64,000 nt of DNA. It comes from Limnohabitans sp. MORI2 (lineage in GTDB: Bacteria > Pseudomonadota > Gammaproteobacteria > Burkholderiales > Burkholderiaceae_C). The position numbers and the translations under genes are program-made. The notes under the pieces were generated by a model. It was not told the DNA's origin and did not search any database. It saw only the letters and a list, made by a program, of their open reading frames with translations. Shown one piece after another: positions 15,828 to 23,982 of the stretch (within the stretch, counting starts at the first letter, position 1; each line of letters starts with the position of its first letter). Location: assembly GCF_027925025.1 (NCBI RefSeq), contig NZ_AP027058.1, positions 1,054,001-1,118,000 of the forward strand, read 5' to 3'.

Positions 15828-17386
15828 GGCAAAGGCTTGAGTAGCAACAGTCCGCGATGGCTGTGGGCTGTTTCATACCGGTTCATGGGCAGGCCTTCGA
15901 CGCGGTCGTGGCGCACGATGACCCAATCGCTGGCTGTGGGTGGTTGTTGTGTGGTGGGCGTGCCGAGGTAAAAAGCAAAGCTGGGCTGGTGCATGCGCCA
16001 CTGCACGATGCGTGCTTCGGGGTGATGTTGGCGTGCCCAAGTAGCGACCTCTTGGAAAGGTGCTTGAAGGACTTGGCCCAGCCAAGGAATCACGATGCCG
16101 ATCCAGAGCATGCTGACCAACCAAACGCAGGTCATCAACCGCGCCCATGCGTCCCCACGACGGGTGATGGCAAGCACCGCACCGACCAAGGCCACACCCG
16201 CAGCGGCGACTTGAACTATCCAGCTATCAGGTGCACTCGCCAGCAAGGGCTGCACCCAGGTGTCTTTGACAGTGGTGGCGCCCCAAGCCACGATGTGTGG
16301 CACAGCAAATGCCAAAGCACAGGTCAGTCCCGTGCAAATCCACAGCAAGGCTTGCCAAGCCGCAGACGCTGGGTTTTTGACAGACTGAGCCACGATCAGC
16401 AACACCAAAGGTGTGAGGCCGTACAGCATGTAATGGGGCAGCTTGGTTCCAGAGAGCGAGAAAAATCCTAGTACGAACAGTACCCAGACCCACAAAAAGC
16501 GTTGCAAAGGATCGGTCCATTGCGTGCGCACACTGCCTAACAAACGCACGCACCAAGGTGACCACGGCAAGAGCAGCAACGGCAACACCATCACGTAGTA
16601 CAGCGGATTGCCACCGTGTCCCTCTAGCGTGCCGGTGAAGCGCTCGACGTTGTGCTTCAAAAAGAAGCCTTGCACAAATGCCATTTCATGGCGGTGGAGG
16701 GCATAGACGTACCAAGGTAGGGCGATGACCAGCAACAGCAGCCAACCTTTGGGTTCCCAAAGGGCGTTCAAGGCGGTACGACCACGGTCGCTGACCAAAG
16801 ACCAGATCAACAGGGTGACGCCAGGAATGAGCACAGCCACAGGCCCTTTGGTAAGCAAGCCTAACCCACACCACACATAAGCCCAGCGCAGTGCCGTGCG
16901 AGAGCCGTTGGAGGTAAAGGTCCATAAACATAAGCTCGTGGCAATGAGCAAAGCGTTGAGCATCCCATCTGCGGTGGCTGCACGGCCAATGGCGAGCAAA
17001 CCCAAGCTAGAACCCAGCATGAAGGCGGCGCGTTGGCCTGCGGCTTGGCCCCATTGCTGTGCTGCAAACCGCCAGACACCAAAGGTGGCCACGAGTATTG
17101 CTAACGCAGAAGGTAAGCGTGCCACCCAGTCGTGAGCGCCGAACACAGTCATCAGCGCGGCTTGGCACCAATAAATGAAGATGGGTTTATCAAAACGGTC
17201 TGCGCCATTGAGCGTGGTGTGCCCCCAATCGCCAGACACTAGCATTTCACGAGAAGCCTCAGCGAAAGCCCCTTCGTCCACATCAAATAACGGTGCCCCT
17301 GCGAGGCGAACCAAATACAGGCTCAGCAGAGCGATGGCGACCCAGCTCGCGCTGGTCCAGCGAAAGGGCTTGCCAAGCTGGGTCAT
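15824..17386 (-). CDS. GT39-family glycosyltransferase (ArnT-like), copy 1 of the operon
   Basis: GT-C transferase, 520 aa. The catalytic loop FDVDEGAFAEASREMLVSGDW and NGADRFDKPIFIYW are very close to ArnT (DEARYAEISREM..GDW..KPPF-type). A dozen hydrophobic helices and a soluble C-terminal domain complete the family architecture. It lies directly after the polyprenyl-phosphate sugar synthase (ATGA overlap 17383-17386), which should supply its donor. The likely acceptor is lipid A or LPS core. Two different GT39 genes in one operon suggest two attachment sites, in parallel with two phosphatases. Confidence 0.83.
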   Translation of the reverse strand: MTQLGKPFRWTSASWVAIALLSLYLVRLAGAPLFDVDEGAFAEASREMLVSGDWGHTTLNGADRFDKPIFIYWCQAALMTVFGAHDWVARLPSALAILVATFGVWRFAAQQWGQAAGQRAAFMLGSSLGLLAIGRAATADGMLNALLIATSLCLWTFTSNGSRTALRWAYVWCGLGLLTKGPVAVLIPGVTLLIWSLVSDRGRTALNALWEPKGWLLLLVIALPWYVYALHRHEMAFVQGFFLKHNVERFTGTLEGHGGNPLYYVMVLPLLLLPWSPWCVRLLGSVRTQWTDPLQRFLWVWVLFVLGFFSLSGTKLPHYMLYGLTPLVLLIVAQSVKNPASAAWQALLWICTGLTCALAFAVPHIVAWGATTVKDTWVQPLLASAPDSWIVQVAAAGVALVGAVLAITRRGDAWARLMTCVWLVSMLWIGIVIPWLGQVLQAPFQEVATWARQHHPEARIVQWRMHQPSFAFYLGTPTTQQPPTASDWVIVRHDRVEGLPMNRYETAHSHRGLLLLKPLP

Positions 17387-18396
17387 GCTTGTGCGTGATG
17401 CCAGCCGTCGTTTGGCGCGGGCGTGTCGTTGCGCATCACGTGGTACGAGCGCGCACCACTTTGGTCAAAGTAGCTGCGCATCAAGATTTCGGCCAGCACG
17501 CCAGTGGTCAGCATTTGCACACCTGCCAATAACGAGAAAAAGCCAAGCCAAAGCAAGGGGCGGCCACCGACTTGTTCGCCAAACAATTTGAGAAGCCCCA
17601 AGTACGACAAGATCAAGCTACCCAAGGCGGAGAACACCAAACCAATGCCGCCAAAGAAGTGACCAGGGCGTGTGCCAAAGCGCAAGAAGAAGTACATCGC
17701 CAACAGGTCAACGATCACGCGGAAGGTGCGCGAAATGCCGTATTTGGATTCGCCCAACACGCGTGCATGGTGGCGCACTGGCTCTTCGGCCATGCGACGG
17801 GGTGAGGTGACGGTAGCCAGCCACGCTGGAATGAAACGGTGCATTTCGCCATACAAGCGAACCTTGCGCAGCACTTCACCGCGAAAGGCTTTGAGGCTGC
17901 AGCCCAAGTCTTTGAAATCCAAGCCCGAGACTTTGCGAATCAAGGTGTTGGCAATCATGGAGGGAAATTTGCGCAAGATGAAGCCATCTTGGCGTTTTTG
18001 GCGCCAACCGGCCACCATGTCGAGGTCTTCGTTGAGCAAGCGCGCCACGAGTTTGGGGATGTCGCGTGGGTCGTTTTGCAAATCACCGTCCATGGTGACG
18101 ATCACATCACCACGTGCCGCATCAATACCGGCTTGCATGGCTGCGGTTTGTTTGAAGTTGCGGCGCAGTTCGACCACGCGGATGTGTGGGCCAATTTCTT
18201 TGGCGCGTTTGAGCAACGCGGTCACAGTGTTGTCAGAGCTGCCATCATCGACCAAGATCATTTCCCAGGGCATGGGGTAGTGCTTCAGCGCGTCTTGCAC
18301 CGCATCGATTTGCAAAGGTGCATTCTCTTGCTCGTTGTACATCGGGACAACGACAGACAAGGTGTGCTGTGGCATGTGTGTGATGGGGTCTGACAT
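17383..18396 (-). CDS. GT2 polyprenyl-phosphate sugar synthase (ArnC/DPM1-like)
   Basis: Transfers a sugar from a nucleotide donor to undecaprenyl phosphate on the cytoplasmic face. The 337-aa protein has an N-terminal GT-A domain (VVPMYNEQENAP, DDGSSDNT, the metal-binding DGDLQNDP) and two C-terminal membrane helices with FGTRPGHFFGGIG, the layout of ArnC, GtrB and the Rhizobium galacturonate donor synthase RgtE. Gene order places it between the flippase-like protein and the GT39 transferases, so it probably makes the shared lipid-linked donor. Donor sugar is inferred as UDP-GalA or UDP-GlcA because the operon encodes both enzymes that make them. Confidence 0.88.
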   Translation of the reverse strand: MSDPITHMPQHTLSVVVPMYNEQENAPLQIDAVQDALKHYPMPWEMILVDDGSSDNTVTALLKRAKEIGPHIRVVELRRNFKQTAAMQAGIDAARGDVIVTMDGDLQNDPRDIPKLVARLLNEDLDMVAGWRQKRQDGFILRKFPSMIANTLIRKVSGLDFKDLGCSLKAFRGEVLRKVRLYGEMHRFIPAWLATVTSPRRMAEEPVRHHARVLGESKYGISRTFRVIVDLLAMYFFLRFGTRPGHFFGGIGLVFSALGSLILSYLGLLKLFGEQVGGRPLLWLGFFSLLAGVQMLTTGVLAEILMRSYFDQSGARSYHVMRNDTPAPNDGWHHAQA

Positions 18397-18408
18397 GATG
18401 TGAAAACC

Positions 18409-19338
18409 TTATTGAGAAAATGTGGCTTGGGCCCCGTCAAGGCGATGCAACGGTTTTTGGCTCCAACCCAGGATACGTGCCACAGTGGCTGAACCTACGG
18501 TGACCGCCAATGCAAGCAAATGCACGGCCAAGGCTGTGGCTGCGATGTCTTGCCAAGGCAGTGAGGACGTCCATTGGATGCCAAAAATAACACCGCCTTC
18601 ATAGGGTCCAAACCCTGCTGGAGGCTGCAAGGGAAGTGTAGCGGCGAGCTCGCCCCCTACGGATCCGTGCAAAGCGGTTCGAAAATCGATGGGCAGCATG
18701 ATCCAAAGTGGCCAAGCGATGGCGCATGCTTTGAGAATCCAGTTCGAAATGGCGTAAATCCAGCTTTCCCAAGCAGGGGGCGGTGCTTGAAAAGGTTCAG
18801 CGCCTTCTTTGCGAGACATGCGGTACATCAGCCATTTCCAGCTCAGCGGCAGTATCCACATAGCCAATGCCATCATCACCACGGAGAGTGCGAGGCTGAT
18901 TTCGATAGAAAACGGGGCAAATAAGGCTACGGACAAGCCGCCCAGTACTGCCATGTCTTGAATGCGCAGGCGTAGTAAGCTGATGCTGGCTTCACGCAGC
19001 GAAATGCCGCCTTGACGGTGCAACACCCACACATAAATGGCCTCGCCACCGCGCATGGGCACGAGTACAACCCAAGAGCTGTGTCGAACCATCAATCCCC
19101 AAGCTTCTCGCCAACCCATGTTTAAGGTGTCGCGCCACTCAGCACGCACGCGACCCGCTCGTAGAAGATGGCTGGCGGCTAGACCAATGGCGCTGATGAG
19201 CCAGATGTACACAGGTACACGTTCCCATGCGCTGATCGCAGCGGGCCAGTCGACCGCGCGCAGCATCCAAGCCATGATCGCGATGGCAATGAGTGTGACG
19301 CCGATGGATGCCCACAATTTTTTGGGTGATTTTTTCAT
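18409..19338 (-). CDS. Flippase-like / lysylphosphatidylglycerol-synthase-type membrane protein
   Basis: Integral membrane protein of 309 aa, TIGR00374/UPF0104 type, with about eight hydrophobic segments and the family's GGEAIYVWVLHRQGG and PPAGFGPYEGG motifs. Proteins of this family are aminoacyl-lipid synthase membrane domains or candidate flippases. Start ATG 19338 is chosen since it overlaps the PAP2 stop as ATGA; an in-frame frame upstream to 19386 runs into that gene. There is no aminoacyltransferase domain, so lipid flipping is the better guess: it could turn the polyprenyl-phosphate sugar across the membrane before GT39 uses it. That role is inference. Confidence 0.75.
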   Translation of the reverse strand: MKKSPKKLWASIGVTLIAIAIMAWMLRAVDWPAAISAWERVPVYIWLISAIGLAASHLLRAGRVRAEWRDTLNMGWREAWGLMVRHSSWVVLVPMRGGEAIYVWVLHRQGGISLREASISLLRLRIQDMAVLGGLSVALFAPFSIEISLALSVVMMALAMWILPLSWKWLMYRMSRKEGAEPFQAPPPAWESWIYAISNWILKACAIAWPLWIMLPIDFRTALHGSVGGELAATLPLQPPAGFGPYEGGVIFGIQWTSSLPWQDIAATALAVHLLALAVTVGSATVARILGWSQKPLHRLDGAQATFSQ

Positions 19339-20138
19339 GCGGTGTTTTCGGGTGCGGCTAGAGAACGCCAACTGTGAATGCGCCACATGATGCTAAAAAT
19401 CGCAATGCCGCCGAGCGCACCTTGCCAAATCAAAGCCAATGGCATGCCTTCGTTGATCGTGAAGGCCGCTAGGGCGCCAAGGCCTTCAACCAAAACGGCA
19501 AGCCATGGGAAAGCATGTGCGCTGTGGCGAGGCCATGCAAAAGGGAAGCGCCAGGCGAACCAACCCACCATCAAGCCTAAACCCGAGCCGACCAAGACAT
19601 CTGCAGGCCAATGTGCGCCGACAGCGATGCGCGAGACAGCGATGAACAACACCGTCGCCCATGACAGCCACTCAAGCCAGCGTGAAAGCTGTTGCGAACG
19701 AATCAAGCAAACCCAAAGGGTGCCCATAGAAAGCGCCGCAATCGCATGACCGGATGGCATGGAGTGATGGTTGATGACAGGGTTACCTATGAAGTGCAAC
19801 ACATCCAAAGGCAATACGGCACCAGGTCTAGGAAAGCTGAGCAAGGGTTTGAGTGTGTGTGTCACGATGCCACCGATGACAAAAGCGGTGAGCACGATGC
19901 GTGCCCCCAAATCGCCACGATGCATGATGCTGACCAGAATCAGAACAGCCCATCCCAAGCCAGACACCGTGATGCATGACCATAGTGTGTCGGGCAGTTG
20001 CCCAGCCGCGTGATTCAGCGCAAGCATCAGGCTTGGATGCCAGTCAGCCCCTTGGGTGAAAACGCCCGTCGCAATGAGGAGTGTCGCCACCACGAACCAA
20101 AGACGTGCGTTAGGTGGCGACGACAAAGTGGCTTGCAT
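19335..20138 (-). CDS. PAP2-family membrane phosphatase with extended C-terminus
   Basis: Second lipid phosphatase of the operon, 267 aa. The full signature is present: K-x6-RP (KPLLSFPRP), PSGH (SMPSGHA) and SR-x5-H-x3-D (SRIAVGAHWPAD). Five to six membrane helices form the core and about 70 further residues add two hydrophobic segments. It lies 23 bases after ugd and overlaps the flippase-like gene. It may dephosphorylate lipid A at the other position from the first PAP2 enzyme, or recycle undecaprenyl pyrophosphate; sequence alone does not decide. Confidence 0.8.
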   Translation of the reverse strand: MQATLSSPPNARLWFVVATLLIATGVFTQGADWHPSLMLALNHAAGQLPDTLWSCITVSGLGWAVLILVSIMHRGDLGARIVLTAFVIGGIVTHTLKPLLSFPRPGAVLPLDVLHFIGNPVINHHSMPSGHAIAALSMGTLWVCLIRSQQLSRWLEWLSWATVLFIAVSRIAVGAHWPADVLVGSGLGLMVGWFAWRFPFAWPRHSAHAFPWLAVLVEGLGALAAFTINEGMPLALIWQGALGGIAIFSIMWRIHSWRSLAAPENTA

Positions 20139-20161
20139 GCGGTATAGGAGGGGGCGTCGCG

Positions 20162-21328
20162 TCAGTCGCTGCCAAACAGATCACGCGTGTAGACCTTGTC
20201 TGCCACATCATTGAGCTCTGCTGTTTGACGGTTGGCCACGATCACATCACATTGCGATTTGAAGGCGGCGAGATCATGGGTGACCTCGGATTTGAAAAAT
20301 TCAGCCTCTGTGAGTAAGGGCTCGTACACAACAACACGCACACCCTTGGCCTTGAGTCGTTTCATCACCCCTTGAATGCTGCTGGCGCGGAAGTTATCGC
20401 TGCCGGCTTTCATGATGAGACGGAAAATGCCCACCGTGGTGGGTTGGCGACGCAGGATGTCATCGGCAATGAAGTCTTTGCGTGTGCTGTTGGCACTGAC
20501 GATGGCACCAATCAAGGTTTGCGGGACATCGCTGTAGTTGGCCAACAGTTGCTTGGTGTCTTTGGGCAGGCAATAGCCACCATAACCAAAGCTTGGGTTG
20601 TTGTAGTGGCTGCCAATGCGTGGATCGAGGCAAACCCCGTCAATGATTTGGCGTGTGTCCAATTTGTGCGAGGCTGCGTAGCTGTCGAGTTCGTTGAAGT
20701 AGGCCACGCGCAAGGCCAAGTAGGTGTTGGCAAACAGTTTGATGGCCTCAGCTTCCGTGCTGCCGGTAAAGAGCACTTGTACGTCTGGTTTGAGAGAGGC
20801 CTCTTGCAACAAGCCAGCGAACACACGAGCTCGTTCTGATACTTCACCCACCACAATGCGGCTTGGGTATAGGTTGTCGTGCAAGGCCTTGCCTTCGCGC
20901 AAAAATTCAGGGCTGAAGATGATTTGATCGGTGCCTAGGTCGGTTCGCGTTTTTTCGGTGAAACCCACAGGGACGGTGGACTTGATCACCATCACTGCTT
21001 TGGGCGCAATGCGTTTGACATCGGCGACAACAGATTCAACAGAGCGGGTGTTGAAGTAGTTGGTCTGGGGGTCGTAATCGGTGGGGGTGGCAATGATCAC
21101 GTAGTCAGCGCCCGTGTAGGCTTCGACGGGATCGAGCGTGGCGCGCAAATTCAGTGTTTTTTCAGCCAAATAGGCTTCTATGTCGCGGTCATCGATGGGG
21201 GAGTGACGCGCATTGATCGCATTGACGCGTTGATCTGAGATGTCGAGTGCGACAACTTCGTGACGCTGTGCTAGTAAAACTGCGTTGGATAAGCCGACAT
21301 AACCCGTGCCTGCAATGGCGATTTTCAT
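20162..21328 (-). CDS. ugd: UDP-glucose 6-dehydrogenase
   Basis: Makes UDP-glucuronate from UDP-glucose with two NAD+. The 388-aa protein has the N-terminal GTGYVGLS Rossmann motif, the NAD region [17 protein letters not shown], the [18 protein letters not shown] central helix, catalytic Cys in [15 protein letters not shown], and a C-terminal UDP-binding domain. It is first in the minus-strand envelope operon. The size matches short Ugd enzymes such as E. coli Ugd (388 aa). Start ATG 21328 lies about 30 bases after a possible -10 box. Confidence 0.95.
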   Translation of the reverse strand: MKIAIAGTGYVGLSNAVLLAQRHEVVALDISDQRVNAINARHSPIDDRDIEAYLAEKTLNLRATLDPVEAYTGADYVIIATPTDYDPQTNYFNTRSVESVVADVKRIAPKAVMVIKSTVPVGFTEKTRTDLGTDQIIFSPEFLREGKALHDNLYPSRIVVGEVSERARVFAGLLQEASLKPDVQVLFTGSTEAEAIKLFANTYLALRVAYFNELDSYAASHKLDTRQIIDGVCLDPRIGSHYNNPSFGYGGYCLPKDTKQLLANYSDVPQTLIGAIVSANSTRKDFIADDILRRQPTTVGIFRLIMKAGSDNFRASSIQGVMKRLKAKGVRVVVYEPLLTEAEFFKSEVTHDLAAFKSQCDVIVANRQTAELNDVADKVYTRDLFGSD

Positions 21329-21357
21329 AAGTTTTCACGCGATCAAATAGACCCGTG

Positions 21358-21363
21358 ATTCTA
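21358..21363 (-). promoter_or_regulatory. Possible -10 box (TAGAAT) for the envelope operon
   Basis: The 62 bases between cbiX and ugd read TAGAAT on the minus strand, five of six matches to the sigma-70 -10 box, 30 bases before the ugd start. No convincing -35 box is found at 16-18 bases, so the call is weak. Confidence 0.25.
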
Positions 21364-21390
21364 ACATTTGACCTACTTTGCAGCTTTGTC

Positions 21391-21747
21391 TTATTCCAGT
21401 GAGATATCAGCCAATAAATCTAATAACTTGTGATGTTCGCCCACCGCAGATTGGCAGAGGATTTCCACCGAGGGGTGCTTAGCTTGCAACGCTTCGATTA
21501 ATGCAGGCAAGTCTTCACGTGCGTGACGGCCGACACCCAAAAACATCGGCACAACACGTAATGTGTTGGCGCCTGTCATGACGAGTTCGTCTACAACATG
21601 TGGTAAATCTGGCTCTGTGAGTTCTAGATAAGCACAACGCACAAGGGTGTCAGGTGAACGCTGAGCAATGCGTTCGGCAACCGCTTGTATGGGTTTGTGC
21701 CAAAGTGGATCGCGAGATCCATGTGCAAATAAAACGACGGCGTGCAT
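21391..21747 (-). CDS. cbiX: CbiX/SirB-type chelatase (short form)
   Basis: Class II chelatase that inserts Co2+ or Fe2+ into sirohydrochlorin. Only 118 aa, the half-size single-domain form. The metal ligands are visible: His in LFAHGSRDP and His in GVGRHAREDLP. It lies 7 bases after lptG on the same strand, likely part of the lptF-lptG transcript. Together with a CysB-like regulator elsewhere in the window it may serve siroheme for sulfite or nitrite reduction, but iron versus cobalt cannot be told. Confidence 0.85.
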   Translation of the reverse strand: MHAVVLFAHGSRDPLWHKPIQAVAERIAQRSPDTLVRCAYLELTEPDLPHVVDELVMTGANTLRVVPMFLGVGRHAREDLPALIEALQAKHPSVEILCQSAVGEHHKLLDLLADISLE

Positions 21748-21754
21748 GCAAGAC

Positions 21755-22855
21755 CTATTGACGTATCACGAGCCAACCAAACGCTGTGAGTGATGCAATG
21801 GAATAGAGCATTCCAGGTGCAGCGGCAGCAAACCAGGGTAGCCAATTATTGATATTTCCCAAATAACTAAACACGTTGTTCAGTAAGAAAAAGCTGATGC
21901 CTGCAAGTACTCCGCCGAACACGTTACTGGCAATATTGCCACTGCGTGAATGCAAGTAGGCAAATGGCAGTGCCAAAACAACCATCACTAAGCAGCTCAG
22001 TGGGTAAAACACTTTTTTCCAAAATTCAATTTCAAAGCGCTGTGTGGTTTGTCCATTGGCGCTCAGATGCCGAATGTATTGAAACAGGTCAATGGTGCTC
22101 ATCCGACTGGGTTTGAGAATGGCAACAGAGATCATTTCGCTGGTGATCTCAGATGGCCAACGTAGTTGCTCTTGATGGGTGACTTGCAGGCGTGCTTTGC
22201 CAGCTTGGTTGATCAATTCGCTGCGTTCAGCATTTCTGAGCGTCCAGATGTCGTTTTCAATTTGAGCACTCGGTGCTTTGCTCAGAGCAATCAGTTCGTT
22301 TGATGTATTGAACTCAAAAATACGAATGTCTCTGGGTGAGCCATCTCCTGAGAGTTCATTGATATTTAAAAAGATTTTTTTATCAGCTGTGTTTTCTCTC
22401 AACCAAGCCCCCGTGTGGCCAACTTTCAGTTGGGTGCCTAAATAAGTCGATTTGAGCAGCTGTGCATATCGGTCACTGATGGGGGCGAGGTAGTCGCCAA
22501 CGGCAAAGGTGATGAGCACAAACGCAAAACCCAGTCCGAGTAGGCTGCGAAGTGCCATGATGGGGGTCAGTCCACTGGTTCGAAGAATCGTGAATTCAGA
22601 GCTTTGTGCAAGCCTTGACATCACGAAAATGGTGCCAATCAACACAGTGATGGGAAGCAGCTCATACAGGTGATTGGGGACAGATAAGAGTACAAATCCA
22701 AACACGTGCTTGAGTTGGTAGATGTTGTTGTTGCCGCCGGCATTGGGCAACTCATCGATGAAGTCAAAGAAAAAAAACAGAGCCACAAAGCAAAGCGTGA
22801 CAAAGGCCACAGAGATCCATACCTCTGTGTGAATGAGCTTGCGCAGGGTTTTCAT
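21755..22855 (-). CDS. lptG: LPS export ABC transporter permease LptG
   Basis: Membrane partner of LptF in the LptB2FG extractor that pulls lipopolysaccharide out of the inner membrane. The 366-aa protein from ATG 22855 has three N-terminal helices with the LptF/G coupling region (LAQSSEFTILRTSGLTP), a periplasmic beta-jellyroll domain and three C-terminal helices (FPLSCLVMVVLALPFAYLH-type). A frame extending upstream into lptF is rejected. It starts 15 bases after lptF ends. Essential LPS transport gene pair directly upstream of a lipid A modification operon. Confidence 0.93.
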   Translation of the reverse strand: MKTLRKLIHTEVWISVAFVTLCFVALFFFFDFIDELPNAGGNNNIYQLKHVFGFVLLSVPNHLYELLPITVLIGTIFVMSRLAQSSEFTILRTSGLTPIMALRSLLGLGFAFVLITFAVGDYLAPISDRYAQLLKSTYLGTQLKVGHTGAWLRENTADKKIFLNINELSGDGSPRDIRIFEFNTSNELIALSKAPSAQIENDIWTLRNAERSELINQAGKARLQVTHQEQLRWPSEITSEMISVAILKPSRMSTIDLFQYIRHLSANGQTTQRFEIEFWKKVFYPLSCLVMVVLALPFAYLHSRSGNIASNVFGGVLAGISFFLLNNVFSYLGNINNWLPWFAAAAPGMLYSIASLTAFGWLVIRQ

Positions 22856-22869
22856 GCGTTGGTCTGCCT

Positions 22870-23958
22870 TTAAGGTCTGGCTTGTTTGAGCAACTGGCGC
22901 CAGTTCCAGTTGTTGTGTCTTACCGTGAGCCATGTGTAGGCCAATAAGAAAACACCGCCATGCAAAGCCACGAAGAACGTCGCGAGCTGAGTCTTGCCCG
23001 AACCCACCCAAGTTTGGCCTAGGTTGATCAAATTGAAATACACCACAAAGATAAGAAGTGCTTGTGCGAGGTTGCCGCCACGACCCACACGCGGGTTAGC
23101 GCTGGTGATGGCGAGGGCAATGATGATGACATTGAAAGCCGAAAATGCCACGCCTAGTCGCCATCCGAGCTCACCCAAATTTCCGGGGGTCGGATTTTGA
23201 AATAAATCCAAGCTAGAAACGGTTTTCAGTGGAGGCTTTTCCGCCGTTGTTGCGGATGGGTTGAGTTGGGTGGTGTAACGCTTGAATTGCGTGATTTTGA
23301 TTTCAGTTTTGCCAATCGTCTGCTCAACGCGTTGACCATCCTCAAGGACCAAGTATTGTTCATCATCAATGATTTCAACATGCCCGGTTTTTGAGGAAGT
23401 CATGGACTGTTTGTTGTGATCCGTGGAAGAAATAAAGACGTTTTTGCCTTCCTTGTTGTCGATGCTTTCCTTGTCAATGAAGAACACGCGCAGGCCGCTG
23501 GCAGACTCTTGAAATTGACCGGGCGCCACGCGTTCTAGGTCACCGCGTTTTTCATAACGATTTTTCAATTCGCCAATTTTTTCGTTAGACCAAGGCCAAA
23601 CGATCAGCATGAGCACAAACACACTCAAAAACATAGGCCAAGCAAAACGAATCATCGGTCTTGCCAATGCCCGAAGTCCCTTGCCGCTTGCTAGCCAGAT
23701 CACCATCTCGCTCTCTAAATACATGCGTGAAAGCGTGCCAACAGCCGAAATAAACAGACTCATAGTGAGCAAGATGGGCAGTTGCCCCAGCATGGTGTAG
23801 CCCAAAATCAAGGTGACCTCTGCTGGATTGACGCTACCGACCGAGGCTTGCCCAAGGGTGCGAATGAGCATCATGGTCATCACAATGGTGACCAAGACGA
23901 TCAGCGTGGCGCCAAAACTGCGCGCGAGCTCTTTACGAATAGAGGAATGGAATAACAT
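22870..23958 (-). CDS. lptF: LPS export ABC transporter permease LptF
   Basis: Permease of the LPS extractor, 362 aa from ATG 23958 (an in-frame TTG lies two codons upstream). The N-terminus (LFHSSIRKELARSF) is the family start; three helices, the coupling motif (LESEMVIWLASGKGL), a periplasmic domain carrying a Lys-rich stretch, and three C-terminal helices follow. It is first in the lptF-lptG-cbiX unit and divergent from pepA across only 24 bases, an arrangement common in Burkholderiales and gammaproteobacteria. Confidence 0.93.
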   Translation of the reverse strand: MLFHSSIRKELARSFGATLIVLVTIVMTMMLIRTLGQASVGSVNPAEVTLILGYTMLGQLPILLTMSLFISAVGTLSRMYLESEMVIWLASGKGLRALARPMIRFAWPMFLSVFVLMLIVWPWSNEKIGELKNRYEKRGDLERVAPGQFQESASGLRVFFIDKESIDNKEGKNVFISSTDHNKQSMTSSKTGHVEIIDDEQYLVLEDGQRVEQTIGKTEIKITQFKRYTTQLNPSATTAEKPPLKTVSSLDLFQNPTPGNLGELGWRLGVAFSAFNVIIIALAITSANPRVGRGGNLAQALLIFVVYFNLINLGQTWVGSGKTQLATFFVALHGGVFLLAYTWLTVRHNNWNWRQLLKQARP

Positions 23959-23982
23959 CAGCAACAGAGGAAAACCGCAATT

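Noticed and set aside
12567..21328. L-Ara4N (arn/pmr) operon
   Set aside because: GT2 and GT39 genes suggest it, but ArnA, ArnB, ArnD and ArnE/F are absent and a uronate epimerase is present instead.
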